A DNA stretch of 64,000 nucleotides from Geminicoccaceae bacterium (GTDB lineage: Bacteria; Pseudomonadota; Alphaproteobacteria; Geminicoccales; Geminicoccaceae). This document shows, one piece after another, positions 36,668-45,737 of this stretch. The notes under the pieces were generated by a model that was given only the letters and a program-made list of their open reading frames with translations, was not told where the DNA came from and searched no databases. The stretch covers positions 1-64,000 of the forward strand of contig JANXAZ010000008.1 in NCBI GenBank assembly GCA_025062095.1. Direction: 5' to 3'. Each line of letters starts with the position of its first letter. Within the stretch, counting starts at the first letter, position 1. Position numbers and translations under genes: made by a program.

Positions 36668-37654
36668 ATGAAGACGAGCATGCGGCGGCGCGACTGGCTC
36701 GCGCTCGGCCTCGCGGCGACGGCTCTCGTCGCCCTCGGCCGGCCGGCCGCGGCGGCTTGGCCCGAGCGGCCGATCACCATGGTCGTGCCCTGGGCCGCGG
36801 GCGGCGGCACCGACGCCACCGCGCGGATCATCGCCAAGCTCATGGAGCCCGAGCTCGGCGTACCCGTGAACGTCGTCAACCGCACGGGCGGCGCCGGCGT
36901 GGTCGGCCATTCCGCCATCGCCACCGCCCCGCCCGACGGCTACACGATCGGCGTCATCACCTTCGAGATCGGCGCCATGCACTGGCAGGGCCTGACCGAT
37001 CTCTCCTGGAAGGACTACACGCCGATCGCGCTCGTGAACGAGGACCCGGCGGGGGTTATCGTCCGCGCCGATTCGCCCTACAAGACGGCCAAGGAACTCC
37101 TGGACGCGGTCAAGGCGGCGCCCAAGGGCAAGTTCAAGGCCTCGGGCACGGCGCAGGGCGGCAGCTGGCACATCGCGCTCGGTGGCATGCTCGCGGCCGC
37201 GGGCCTGCCCGCCGACCACGTCCAGTGGGTTCCCTCGACCGGGGCGGCCACCGCGCTCCAGGACCTCGTCGCGGGCGGGGTCGACTTCGTCACCTGCTCC
37301 GTCCCCGAGGCCAAAGCGCTCATGGACGCGGGCAAGGTCCGGGCGCTCGCGATCATGGGCAAGGACCGCAACCCCGCCTTCCCCGACGTCCCGACCCTCA
37401 AGGAGGCGACCGGGATCGACTTCCAGCTCGGCGCCTGGCGCGGTCTCGCCGGACCCAAGGGACTGCCCAAAGAGGTCACCGACAGGCTCGTGCCGCTCGC
37501 CAAGAAAGTCTACGACAGCAAGGAGTTCCAGGACTTCATGGCCGGTCGCGGCTTCGCCACCGTCTATCTGCCGCCGGAGGAGTTCGCGGCGTTCATGAAG
37601 GCGCGCGACGAATCGACGGGAGCGGTGATGAAGGCCCTCGGTCTCGCCAAGTGA
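36668..37654 (+). CDS. tctC: Tripartite tricarboxylate transporter substrate-binding protein
   Basis: A 328-residue periplasmic binding protein of the TctC/Bug family. The twin-Arg-like export signal is MRRRDWLALGLAATAL, cleaved near AAAAWPERP. The Bug signature region is IVPWAAGGGTDATARIIAK-like, followed by VNRTGGAGVVGHSAIA. It captures a carboxylate (citrate or another organic acid; the ligand cannot be read from sequence) and delivers it to TctAB encoded immediately downstream. The start follows AAGGGAGG. Confidence 0.93.
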   Translation: MKTSMRRRDWLALGLAATALVALGRPAAAAWPERPITMVVPWAAGGGTDATARIIAKLMEPELGVPVNVVNRTGGAGVVGHSAIATAPPDGYTIGVITFEIGAMHWQGLTDLSWKDYTPIALVNEDPAGVIVRADSPYKTAKELLDAVKAAPKGKFKASGTAQGGSWHIALGGMLAAAGLPADHVQWVPSTGAATALQDLVAGGVDFVTCSVPEAKALMDAGKVRALAIMGKDRNPAFPDVPTLKEATGIDFQLGAWRGLAGPKGLPKEVTDRLVPLAKKVYDSKEFQDFMAGRGFATVYLPPEEFAAFMKARDESTGAVMKALGLAK

Positions 37655-37682
37655 CACGACCGTCGCGGGCGGGGAGGAGAGA

Positions 37683-38159
37683 ATGCGGATCCACGACGGC
37701 GTCTTCGGGGTCCTGCTGCTCCTCCTCGCCGGCTTCGTTCTGCGCGAGGCGACCGGCTTCCCGCCCATGCCGGGGCAGCGCTTCGGCCCCTCCCTGTTCC
37801 CTTCCCTCCTCGCCGCGGGCTTCGCCCTCTGCGGCCTCCTGCTCCTCGCGGGCGGCTTGGTCTCCGAACGCGGCCGCCCCCTCGCGAGCCTCGAGGGTTG
37901 GGCCGAAAAAGGCGCGCGGGTCGTGGACGTCGCCCTCGTCGTGGGCGGGCTCGTGCTCCTGATCGCCCTCTGGCAGAGGCTCGGCTTCGTGATCGGCGCC
38001 ACCCTTTACGCCACCGCGCTCGCCGGTCGTTTCCTCGGCGGCCGCTACCTTCCCGCTCTTCTCGTCTGCGCTCCCGCCTGCTTCGCCATCGACTGGGCCT
38101 TCCGCCGGCTCCTTCTCGTCCCTCTGCCGCAGGGGCCGCTCACCGGTCTTTATTGGTGA
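37683..38159 (+). CDS. tctB: Tripartite tricarboxylate transporter small membrane subunit
   Basis: A 158-residue protein with four predicted membrane helices (about 6-22, 42-60, 80-97 and 105-140). Its size and position between tctC and tctA identify it as the small subunit, TctB. Sequence motifs are weak, as usual in this family. A ribosome-binding site (GGGGAGGAG) lies about 6 bases upstream. Confidence 0.87.
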   Translation: MRIHDGVFGVLLLLLAGFVLREATGFPPMPGQRFGPSLFPSLLAAGFALCGLLLLAGGLVSERGRPLASLEGWAEKGARVVDVALVVGGLVLLIALWQRLGFVIGATLYATALAGRFLGGRYLPALLVCAPACFAIDWAFRRLLLVPLPQGPLTGLYW

Positions 38160-38166
38160 AACTCCC

Positions 38167-39681
38167 GTGACCGCGTTCGAAACCGCGCTCGGGCTCGTTC
38201 TCGAGCCCTATACGCTGGCGATGATGCTCCTCGCCGGCCTCTTCGGCCTGTTCGTGGGCGCGATGCCGGGCCTCACCGCGACCATGGCCACCGCCCTTCT
38301 CGTCCCCGTGACCTTCTTCATGCCGCCCGTGCCGGCGATCGCCATGCTCGTCACCGCCACCGCCATGGCGATCTTCGCGGGCGATCTGCCCGGCGCCCTC
38401 GTGCGCATCCCCGGGACCCCGGCTTCCGCCGCCTATGTCGAGGACGCCTATCGGCTCACGAAAAAGGGCCAGGCCGAGCTCGTTCTGGGCTGCGGTCTCG
38501 TCTTTTCGGTGATCGGCGGGATCTTCGGCAGCATCGTGCTCGCGCTCTCGGCACCGGTGCTCGCCGAATTCGCGCTCGGCTTCTCCTCCTTCGAATATTT
38601 CTGGCTCGCCCTTTTCGGCCTGTCCTGCGCGGTGTTCGTCTCCACCGGACGGCCGGTCAAAGGCGCGGTCTCGGTGCTCCTGGGCCTGCTGCTCGCCACC
38701 GTCGGCATCGATCCCACCGCCGGCCATCCCCGCTTCACCTTCGGCAGCGTCGAGCTCATGGCCGGGGTCTCCTTCATCCCGGCGATGATCGGCATGTTCG
38801 CGATGGCCGAGGTCCTGCGCTGGGTCACCTCCCCGCGGGTGATCGAGGACCTCGCCGCCCGCCAGAAGCTCGGCAACGTCTTCCGCGGCCAGTGGCGGCT
38901 CTTGCGGCGCTACCGCTGGAACGTGGTGCGCGCGAACGTCGTCGGCACGCTGATCGGGGTCCTGCCCGGTGCCGGCGCGGACATCGCCGCCTGGGTCACC
39001 TACGCGCTTTCCAAGCGCTTCTCCAAAGAGCCCGAGAAATTCGGCACCGGCCATATCGAAGGCGTGGTCGACGCGGGGACCGCCAACAACTCGGCCCTCG
39101 CCGGCGCCTGGGTGCCGGCCCTCGTCTTCGGCATCCCGGGCGATTCGATCACCGCGATCGTGATCGGGGTGTTGTTCATCAAGGGTATGAACCCGGGGCC
39201 CACGGTCATGCTCCACAACCCCGAGTTTCTCTATGCCATTTTCATCGTCTTCATCCTCGCCAATCTCTTGATGCTGCCGCTCGGTTGGCTCGCGATCAAG
39301 GTCTTCCGGCAGATCCTCTCGATCCCGCGCGAGTTCTTGATGCCCCTGATCCTGGTTTCTTGCGTCGTGGGCTCCTTCGCCATCAACAACTCGATCTTCG
39401 GGGTCGGCATCATGCTCGCCCTCGGCCTTTTGGGGTGGATCATGGAGGCCAACGGCTTTCCCATCGCCCCCGCCATTCTGGGCCTGGTGTTGGGCGAGAT
39501 GATCGAAACCCACTTCATGACCTCGATGATCAAGGCCGACGGCAACCTGTTGGCGTTCTTCGAGCGACCGGTCTCCGCCTTCTTGGGCGTCGTCACCCTC
39601 GCCGTGTGGGGCTGGATCCTCTTCGCCCGGCTGCGCCGTCTCGGCCGCGCCCGCGCGCTCGACGTCTCTCCTGCTCCGTGA
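38167..39681 (+). CDS. tctA: Tripartite tricarboxylate transporter large permease
   Basis: A 504-residue integral membrane protein with about 11-12 helices. It has the TctA signatures GLFVGAMPGLTATMATALL near the N-terminus and VLPGAGADIAAWVTYALSK in the middle. A second copy-like motif is VDAGTANNSALAGAWVPALVFGIPGDS, consistent with the internal repeat of the family. It starts at GTG 38167, 7 bases after tctB. Its stop overlaps the GTG of the MFS gene, so all four genes form one operon. Confidence 0.94.
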   Translation: MTAFETALGLVLEPYTLAMMLLAGLFGLFVGAMPGLTATMATALLVPVTFFMPPVPAIAMLVTATAMAIFAGDLPGALVRIPGTPASAAYVEDAYRLTKKGQAELVLGCGLVFSVIGGIFGSIVLALSAPVLAEFALGFSSFEYFWLALFGLSCAVFVSTGRPVKGAVSVLLGLLLATVGIDPTAGHPRFTFGSVELMAGVSFIPAMIGMFAMAEVLRWVTSPRVIEDLAARQKLGNVFRGQWRLLRRYRWNVVRANVVGTLIGVLPGAGADIAAWVTYALSKRFSKEPEKFGTGHIEGVVDAGTANNSALAGAWVPALVFGIPGDSITAIVIGVLFIKGMNPGPTVMLHNPEFLYAIFIVFILANLLMLPLGWLAIKVFRQILSIPREFLMPLILVSCVVGSFAINNSIFGVGIMLALGLLGWIMEANGFPIAPAILGLVLGEMIETHFMTSMIKADGNLLAFFERPVSAFLGVVTLAVWGWILFARLRRLGRARALDVSPAP

Positions 39682-40916
39682 GCCTGCTCCGAGGTCCGCT
39701 CGCCGAGCGGGATTTCCTCTTCTTTTTCCTCGCGCGCCTGGCCAGCGGAACCTCGCTTCAGATCCTCAACGTCGGCCTCGGCTGGCTCGTCTGGGAGCGC
39801 ACCGCCGATCCCTTCGCGCTCGGGCTTCTCGGCCTGCTCGCCTTTCTCCCCTCTCTCCTGTTCGTCCTGCCCGCGGGTCATCTCGCCGACCGGCTCGACC
39901 GCCGCCGGGTCGTCGCCGCCGGCTGGTCGCTCGCCGCTCTCGCCGCCGCGGGCCTGGCGCTGTCGGTCCTCGCCGGCGTCGTTGCGGTCTGGCCCGTCTT
40001 CGCTCTCGCCTTCCTCGTCGGCTGCGCCCGCACCCTCGCCATGCCGGGACAAGCCGCCCTCGTGCCGAGCGTCGTTCCCGCTTCGCTCTTGCGCGAAGCG
40101 GTGGCCCTCGCTTCGATGGCCTTTCAGACCGCGACCGTCGCCGGGCCCGCGATCGGGGGATTGTTGTGGCTTTCGGGCGGCTTCGCGGTTTTCGCCACCG
40201 CTCTTTGCGGCTTTCTTTCGACCGTGGCCCTCGTGCTCGCGATCGCGCCGCGGCCGCTTCCCGCCGCCGCGGAGCCCGCGAGCCTCGAGCGGCTGCTCGA
40301 GGGCTTCCGCTTCATCCGCTCCGAGCGCGTCGTCCTGGGGGCGATCGCCCTCGACACGTTGGCGGTGCTCCTGGGCGGGGCGACCGCGCTCTTGCCGATC
40401 TTCGCCCGCGACATCTTGGCGGTGGGCCCCGTGGGCCTCGGCGCGTTGCGCGCCGCCCCCGCCGTGGGCGCCCTCGTCACGGCCTCCGTCCTCGCCCGCT
40501 TCCCGCTCGAGCGCCGGGTCGGCCGCAGCCTGCTCGCGGCGGTCGCCGTCTTCGGCCTCGCCATGGCCGGCTTCGGCCTCTCCACGAGCTTCCCCCTCTC
40601 CTTCGCCTTTCTCTTCGCGGCCGGGGCGGCGGACATGGTGAGCGTGGTCATCCGCCAGACCCTGATCCAGCTCGAGACCCCCGATGCCCTGCGCGGCCGG
40701 GTGGCGGCCGTGAACAGCCTGTTCATCGGAGCCTCCAACGAGCTCGGCGAGTTCGAATCGGGAATCCTCGCGGGTCTCGTGGGGCCCGTGCCGGCGACGG
40801 TCGCGGGCGGGCTCGCGACGGTCGCGGTGGTGCTCGTCTGGCCGCGGCTCTTTCCCGAACTCGCCGCGCGCGACCGGCTCGCCCCTCCGACGCCCTCGGA
40901 CGGCCGCGGCGCACAG
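39678..40916 (+). CDS. MFS transporter (EntS/MFS_3-like); true end uncertain
   Basis: About 410 residues of a 12-helix major-facilitator exporter. It has the loop motif GHLADRLDRRRVV after helix 2 and a second-half counterpart near RFPLERRVGRS, and resembles the enterobactin exporter EntS. It starts at GTG 39678, overlapping the tctA stop. The recognisable protein ends near LFPELAARDRL (about 40890). No stop codon follows in this frame until 42542, so the frame runs antisense through the whole alkaline phosphatase gene. The end given here is my estimate of the conserved part, not a stop codon. Confidence 0.7.
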
Positions 40917-40925
40917 AAACGCAGC

Positions 40926-40957
40926 GAGGGCGGGACCGGAGCCCCGCCCCCGCCCTC
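40926..40957. terminator. Hairpin between the MFS and alkaline phosphatase genes
   Basis: GAGGGCGGG (40926-40934) and CCCGCCCTC (40949-40957) form a perfect 9-bp stem with a 14-base loop, 34 bases past the phosphatase stop. The bases after it on the minus strand (GCTGCGTTTC) have only a short T-run. It may end transcription of one or both convergent genes. Confidence 0.45.
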
Positions 40958-40991
40958 AGGGACGGCCGCGCCGTCGTCTCGGCCGATCGGC

Positions 40992-42467
40992 TCAGTTCGC
41001 GCTCGCCCGCTGCTCGGTCGAGACCGCCGCGATGAGCAGCCGCCCGATGTCGGTGATGTCGTGGTAGCGGCGCTGCTCGCCCCAACCCGCGAGCGCGGTG
41101 TGCGGATCCTCCCGCGTGCTCAGCTGCACGAGCTGCTCCGCACCCGGCCCCGCCGCCCACACGGGCACGAGCTCGTTCGTGTGCGTATCGTAATGCCAGG
41201 TCACCTCGGGCAGCTGGCCCTTGCCCTTGTTGACGATCGGCTGGAAGGCGAACCGGTCGCTCTCCGGGCCGTAGAGCATGCCGTTGCCGTGATCGGTGGT
41301 GACGATGAGGAGGTTCTGCGCGAAGCCGCCGTTGCGCTCGATCCAGCCGACCACGGCGCGCACCGCGCGGTTGAAGTCGATCTGCTCTTCGACGAGCCGC
41401 GCGGTGTCGTTGGCGTGCGCCGCCCAGTCCACCGCCCCGCCTTCGATCATCAGGAAAAAGCCGCGCTCGTTCTTCGCGAGAACCTGCAGCGCGGCCAGGC
41501 TCATCGTGGCGAGATCGGGCACGTTGGGGACGAGCTTGCCCATGCCTTGGCCGGAGCGGTTGAACTGCAAGGTGGTGTGCACCTGCGCGACACCCAGGAC
41601 CTTGGGCTTTTTGAGCTCGAGCTCGCCCTTGGCGAGCCTTTCGAACTGGGCCTTGGTCTCGATCCACTGATAGGTGGTGCGATCCGTGACGGCTTTGAAA
41701 TAGGTGTCGGGACCGCCCACGTATTGGAACGCCTTGTCACCGGCCGGTGCTCGGTACATGCCGTCGTCGTCGAACATCGGATGGCCCGCGCCCATGATCA
41801 CGTCGCACAGGCCCTCTTCGATCATCTCGCGGCCGATCTCGGCGTAATTGTTGCGACTGATGTTGTGCGCGGCGAACGCCGCCGGCGTCGCGTGGCTGAT
41901 CTGGACCGAGCTGACCACGCCCGTGCTCTTGCCGGCGGCCTTGGCGAACTCGGCCACCATCTTGACCGGTTTGCCGTTGTTGTCGAAGTTGATCGAGTTG
42001 TTGTACGTCTTGATGCCGGCGGCGAGCGCCGTACCGGCGGCCGCGCTGTCCGTGTAGTTTTTCTTGACGTACTCGTAACCGGCGAAATAGTTGGGATATT
42101 TCTTCTTGGTGATCTCGCCGCCGAGATCGCCCTGGCCGGGAGCGAGCGACCAGGCGGCCATCGGATCGTACGACACCCGCGGCGTGGGGTCGTTGGTCGG
42201 CTTGGACGAGGTGTTGAGGGGATAGGTCGTCATGAGCGTCTTGACCGGGAACCGGTCGTAGACCTGCTCGCCGAGCTTTCCGAACTCGAAATAGCTCGCG
42301 GCGTTCCAGGTGTGGTAACCCGCCCCGTCGCTGATCATCAAAATCACGTTCTTGGGCCTGGGCCCGCTCCAGGTCGCGGCGGAAGCGACGCGGATCACCG
42401 CCGGAGCGGCGAGCGTGGCGACGGCGGCGGACGAGAGCAGAGCGAAACGTCGGCGCGAGAGTTCCAC
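40992..42467 (-). CDS. Alkaline phosphatase, Tat-exported
   Basis: A 491-residue PhoA-superfamily phosphomonoesterase. The twin-Arg signal is SRRRFALLSSAAVATLAAP. The first metal motif is KNVILMISDGAGYH. The catalytic Ser lies in YTDSAAAGTALAAGIKTY, and later metal ligands in FLMIEGGAVDWAAHAND, VTTDHGNGM and YDTHTNELVPV. It releases phosphate from esters in the periplasm. Start is GTG 42467 after a GAGGAGGTGAGGAG leader. A 6-bp dyad (GATCGT-CA-ACGATC, 42512-42525) lies 45 bases upstream, but no clear pho box is visible. Confidence 0.92.
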   Translation of the reverse strand: MELSRRRFALLSSAAVATLAAPAVIRVASAATWSGPRPKNVILMISDGAGYHTWNAASYFEFGKLGEQVYDRFPVKTLMTTYPLNTSSKPTNDPTPRVSYDPMAAWSLAPGQGDLGGEITKKKYPNYFAGYEYVKKNYTDSAAAGTALAAGIKTYNNSINFDNNGKPVKMVAEFAKAAGKSTGVVSSVQISHATPAAFAAHNISRNNYAEIGREMIEEGLCDVIMGAGHPMFDDDGMYRAPAGDKAFQYVGGPDTYFKAVTDRTTYQWIETKAQFERLAKGELELKKPKVLGVAQVHTTLQFNRSGQGMGKLVPNVPDLATMSLAALQVLAKNERGFFLMIEGGAVDWAAHANDTARLVEEQIDFNRAVRAVVGWIERNGGFAQNLLIVTTDHGNGMLYGPESDRFAFQPIVNKGKGQLPEVTWHYDTHTNELVPVWAAGPGAEQLVQLSTREDPHTALAGWGEQRRYHDITDIGRLLIAAVSTEQRASAN

Positions 42468-42621
42468 GGCTCCTCACCTCCTCGTTCGCGTGGCGCAGCG
42501 TCCTTAGCAGCGATCGTCAACGATCCCGCGACAATCGGGTGAGCCCGCGCGAGGAAGACGGGTTGAAGGCGGCGCGCACCCGGCCTATGCGCGGGACCGA
42601 CCACCTCGGGGAGCGCCCGCC

Positions 42622-43389
42622 GTGAGCCGCTTCGCGATCTATCCGAGCCTCGAAGGAAAATCGGTTTTCGTCACCGGCGGCGGTTCGGGTATCGGAGCCG
42701 CGATCGTCGCGGCCTTTTGCGAGCAGAAATCCAAGGTCGCTTTTTGCGACATCGACCGCGAGGCGAGCGAGGCCACCTGCGCGCGCATCCGCGAACGCGG
42801 TCTGCCCGCGCCCTTGTTCCTCGAATGCGACCTGCGCGACATCCCTTGGCTCGAGCGCGTCATCGCCCGCGCCGCCCAGGAGCACGGACCGATCACCGTG
42901 CTCGTGAACAACGCCGCCCGCGACGACCGCCATCGCCTGGAAGACGTCACCCCGGAATACTGGGACGAGCGCATGGCGGTGAACCTCCGCCACCAATTCT
43001 TCGCCGCGCGTGCCGTCTTCCCGATGATGAAAGAGGCGGGAGGAGGCGCGATCATCAATTTCGGCTCGGTGTCTTGGATGCTCGGGATGGGCGGGATGCC
43101 TGCCTACACCACCGCGAAAGCCGCGGTCGCGGGGCTCACCCGTTCGCTCGCGCGCGACATGGGACCCTACAACATCCGCGTCAATTCCATCGCCCCGGGT
43201 TGGATCATGACGGAGCGCCAGATCAAGCTCTGGCTCACCCCCGAAGGCGAACGCGAGCTCCTCGCCCGCCAATGCCTCAAGCGCAAGCTCCAGCCCGAGG
43301 AGATCGCGCGTCTGTGTCTGTTCCTCGCCGCCGACGACAGCTCGGCCGTCACCAGCCAGACCTACATCGCCGACGGAGGATGGGTGTGA
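42622..43389 (+). CDS. Short-chain dehydrogenase/reductase
   Basis: A 255-residue classical SDR with the cofactor motif TGGGSGIGAA, the adenine-ring segment ECDLRD, NNAARDD, and catalytic Ser and YTTAK. The C-terminal segment TSQTYIADGGWV is typical. Asp in FCDIDRE after the second strand suggests NAD+ preference. Relatives oxidise sugars or hydroxy acids. A sugar-acid role would suit the pentonate genes about 7 kb away but is only a guess. GTG start. It overlaps the GtrA gene. Confidence 0.85.
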   Translation: MSRFAIYPSLEGKSVFVTGGGSGIGAAIVAAFCEQKSKVAFCDIDREASEATCARIRERGLPAPLFLECDLRDIPWLERVIARAAQEHGPITVLVNNAARDDRHRLEDVTPEYWDERMAVNLRHQFFAARAVFPMMKEAGGGAIINFGSVSWMLGMGGMPAYTTAKAAVAGLTRSLARDMGPYNIRVNSIAPGWIMTERQIKLWLTPEGERELLARQCLKRKLQPEEIARLCLFLAADDSSAVTSQTYIADGGWV

Positions 43390-43805
43390 ACGCGCCCCCG
43401 TCCCGGCCTCGCGGGGCACTCGCGCGTCAGATCCGACGCTTCGCGAGCACGGGCGTGATCGCGGCCGTGGGCCATTACGGCAGTCTCGTGCTCGCGGTCG
43501 AGCTCTTGCGCTTCGAACCCGTCCCCGCCGCGGTCCTCGCGTACACGATCGGAGGAGCGATCGCTTATCTTTTGAACCGCAACTGGACCTTCGAGAGCGA
43601 TGCCGCGCACGAGCGCGCGTTGCCGCGGTTCTTGCTCGCCAATCTCGTCGCCCTCGCGCTCACCGCGCTGCTCATGGCGCTCTTCACCGGGCCCTTGGGC
43701 CTGCACTACCTGCCCGCCCAGCTGCTCACCACCGGCACGGTCATGGTCTGGAACTTCCTCGCCTATCGGCACTGGACCTTCGCGCCGGCGACACCGCGCG
43801 GCTGA
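43386..43805 (+). CDS. GtrA-family membrane protein
   Basis: A 139-residue protein with four membrane helices. It carries the GtrA signatures FASTGVIAAVGHYGSL, then YTIGGAIAYLLNRNWTFES and VWNFLAYRHWTF. GtrA proteins are thought to flip polyprenol-phosphate-linked sugars made by GtrB/ArnC-type transferases, and such a transferase is encoded at 44649-45668. I prefer GTG 43386, 6 bases after GGAGG. ATG 43380 is the alternative. Its end overlaps the convergent methyltransferase by 43 bases. Confidence 0.85.
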   Translation: MNAPPSRPRGALARQIRRFASTGVIAAVGHYGSLVLAVELLRFEPVPAAVLAYTIGGAIAYLLNRNWTFESDAAHERALPRFLLANLVALALTALLMALFTGPLGLHYLPAQLLTTGTVMVWNFLAYRHWTFAPATPRG

Positions 43806-44515
43806 TCGGCCCTGCGCGCGAGGAAGGTCATGCGATTGGGATCGAAGCCCAGGTTGCGCGGGTTGCGCTCCGCCGCGAAGCCGTGACGGCGCAAGAGGGC
43901 GAGGAGCTCCTCGGGCGCCCAGCGGGTGAGCCCGAGCCGGCGGCGGAGCCGCGCGTATTCGCCCACCGCCAGGCTCGCGAGCCCCCCGAGAGCCGCGAGC
44001 AGAAAGCCGTGTCGGGCGGCGGTGCGCAGGAGATTGGCGGTATCCGCGACCACCGAAGTGGCGGGCGGAAGGACGTCGGCGAGCACGAGCACGCCGCCCG
44101 GTGCGAGCTTGCGCCGAAAAAGCGGCAGCAGATCCTCGAACTCGGCGCGCGCGAGATATTGCAGAACGGAAACCACGACCAGAAGATCGAGGCTTTCTTC
44201 CGCCACGCGCGGATCCGCGACGTCGGCGATCACGGTGATCCGCGGATGATCCGCATAGCGCCGCTCGAGCTCGGCGCGCACGGGCTCCGCCGCCTCGCAC
44301 AAGAACAGCCGCCCGCAGCGCTCGGCCACGCGATGCGCCTCGAGTGCTTCGCCGCAGCCGAAATCGAGCACGCGCGCTCCCGGTCGCGGCAAGAGCGCGA
44401 GGATCTCGTCGGCGATGCGGGCGTAATGGACGCGGCGGTGCCGGTCGTTGACGTAGATCCGGTGCGGGCGGCTCCAGAAGTCGAGCCAGCCGGGCGCACG
44501 CGGCTCGCTCCTCAT
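43763..44515 (-). CDS. Class I SAM-dependent methyltransferase
   Basis: A 250-residue Rossmann methyltransferase. SAM motif I is VLDFGCGEALEAHRVAE, followed by the acidic strand-2 end LCEAAEP, and LDLLVVVSVLQYL and LAPGGVLVLADVL correspond to motifs II-III. The substrate is unknown. The position between GtrA and a polyprenol-phosphate glycosyltransferase suggests modification of a glycolipid or an intermediate. ATG 44515 is chosen because the longer start (44614) adds only Arg/Pro-rich residues. Confidence 0.82.
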   Translation of the reverse strand: MRSEPRAPGWLDFWSRPHRIYVNDRHRRVHYARIADEILALLPRPGARVLDFGCGEALEAHRVAERCGRLFLCEAAEPVRAELERRYADHPRITVIADVADPRVAEESLDLLVVVSVLQYLARAEFEDLLPLFRRKLAPGGVLVLADVLPPATSVVADTANLLRTAARHGFLLAALGGLASLAVGEYARLRRRLGLTRWAPEELLALLRRHGFAAERNPRNLGFDPNRMTFLARRADQPRGVAGAKVQCR

Positions 44516-44648
44516 CGCCCGGCTTTCGCGGTCGGCTGGCGCATCCGGCACCGGGCGGCGGGGCGCGCGGGACCGCATCGCGCCCGCGAGGGCGAGGGGG
44601 CGATGCACGCGCACATCGGAAGCGCGACCATCGGGCCCGGAACCCCGG

Positions 44649-45668
44649 TCACCCGCGCGAGCCGGGACGGGGCGGTGCGCCTTCGGCCGGGACGGGCTCG
44701 AGAGCCTCCGAGCGCGGTCGGGAGGCTCGGTCGTCGAAGCCGATCTCTTCGCGCACGAGGAAGAGCGGCCGGTGCTTCACCTCGGCGAAGATGCGGCCGA
44801 CGTATTCGCCCAGGACCCCGAGCCCCACGAGCTGGACGCCCGAGAGCAACATGATGGCGACGATGATCGAGGGATAGCCGGGCAGATCCGCCCCCCACAC
44901 GAGCGTGCGCAGGAGGATCCACCCGCCGAAGCCGATCGCGAGGCTCGAGACGACGAGCCCCAGATACGACCACACGCGCAAGGGGACGGTACTGAAGGCG
45001 GTGATCCCGTCGACCGCCAGGCGCCAGAGCGCGAGCAAGCCGAAACGCGAGCGCCCCTCCGCGCGCTCGGCGACCTCGTAGGGCACGCCGATCTGCTTGA
45101 AGCCGACCCAGGAGTAAAGACCCTTGGTGAACCGCGTGCGCTCCTCGAGCCGGTTGAGGGCGTCCACGACCTTGCGGTCCAAGAGCCGGAAATCGCCGGC
45201 GCCGGGCGGCAGATCGGTCTGGCTCAGAAGCGCGAACAGACGATAGAAGGCCGCGGACAGCCAACGCCGCACCGCTCCGTCGGTGCGTCGATCGGTGCGT
45301 TGGCCGAACACCACCTCCCAGCCCTGGCGCCACAACGCCACGAAGCGCTCGATCGTCTCGGGCGGATGCTGGAGATCGGCATCCATGAGGATGACCGCGC
45401 GGCCCCGGGCGTAGCGCAGACCGGCGGCGAGCGCCGCCTCCTTGCCGAAGTTGCGACTCAAGGAAAGAACCTTGACGCGCGGATCGATCGCCCGCAGGAG
45501 GCGCAGCATGTCGAGGGTGCCGTCCGTGCTGCCGTCGTCGACGCAGACGATCTCCGCGCTTTCGCCCAGGCGCTCGAGCACGGCCGCGAGCCGCTCGTGC
45601 AGGCGCGCGAGGTTCTTGGCCTCGTTGCGCATCGGCACGACGATGGAAAGCGTGGGCGAATCGGGCAT
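44649..45668 (-). CDS. GtrB/ArnC-like polyprenol-phosphate glycosyltransferase
   Basis: A 339-residue GT2 enzyme of the dolichol-phosphate-mannose synthase type. It has LSIVVPMRNEAKNLARL, VDDGSTDGTL, SRNFGKEAALAAGL and LMDADLQHPPETI. Two C-terminal membrane helices follow (about 235-260 and 270-295), with YVGRIFAEVKHRPLFLV. It should transfer a sugar from a nucleotide donor to polyprenyl phosphate on the cytosolic face, with GtrA as the likely partner. The divergent deacetylase starts 69 bases away. Confidence 0.9.
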   Translation of the reverse strand: MPDSPTLSIVVPMRNEAKNLARLHERLAAVLERLGESAEIVCVDDGSTDGTLDMLRLLRAIDPRVKVLSLSRNFGKEAALAAGLRYARGRAVILMDADLQHPPETIERFVALWRQGWEVVFGQRTDRRTDGAVRRWLSAAFYRLFALLSQTDLPPGAGDFRLLDRKVVDALNRLEERTRFTKGLYSWVGFKQIGVPYEVAERAEGRSRFGLLALWRLAVDGITAFSTVPLRVWSYLGLVVSSLAIGFGGWILLRTLVWGADLPGYPSIIVAIMLLSGVQLVGLGVLGEYVGRIFAEVKHRPLFLVREEIGFDDRASRPRSEALEPVPAEGAPPRPGSRG

Positions 45669-45737
45669 GGCTCGGCTCGGGAGGCCCCGGATCCAGGCTC
45701 TCGCGCCCGAGCCTCCTCGTCAACGGTCTTCCCGCGC

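Larger units (their letters stand above)
40917..42542 (+). other. Stop-free extension of the MFS reading frame, antisense to alkaline phosphatase
   Basis: The MFS frame stays open for about 540 more codons across the phosphatase gene on the other strand, ending at TGA near 42542. The translation is Arg/Gly/Val-rich and matches no family. It behaves like a GC-driven shadow of the phosphatase. Either the MFS stop was lost (mutation or sequence error), or a long C-terminal extension is really made. Confidence 0.4.

Noticed and set aside
32979-36671. A frame of 1,230 codons opposite yeaH and prkA
   Set aside because: It is a complement shadow of the prkA-yeaH genes, rich in Asp, His and Val as expected for such shadows.
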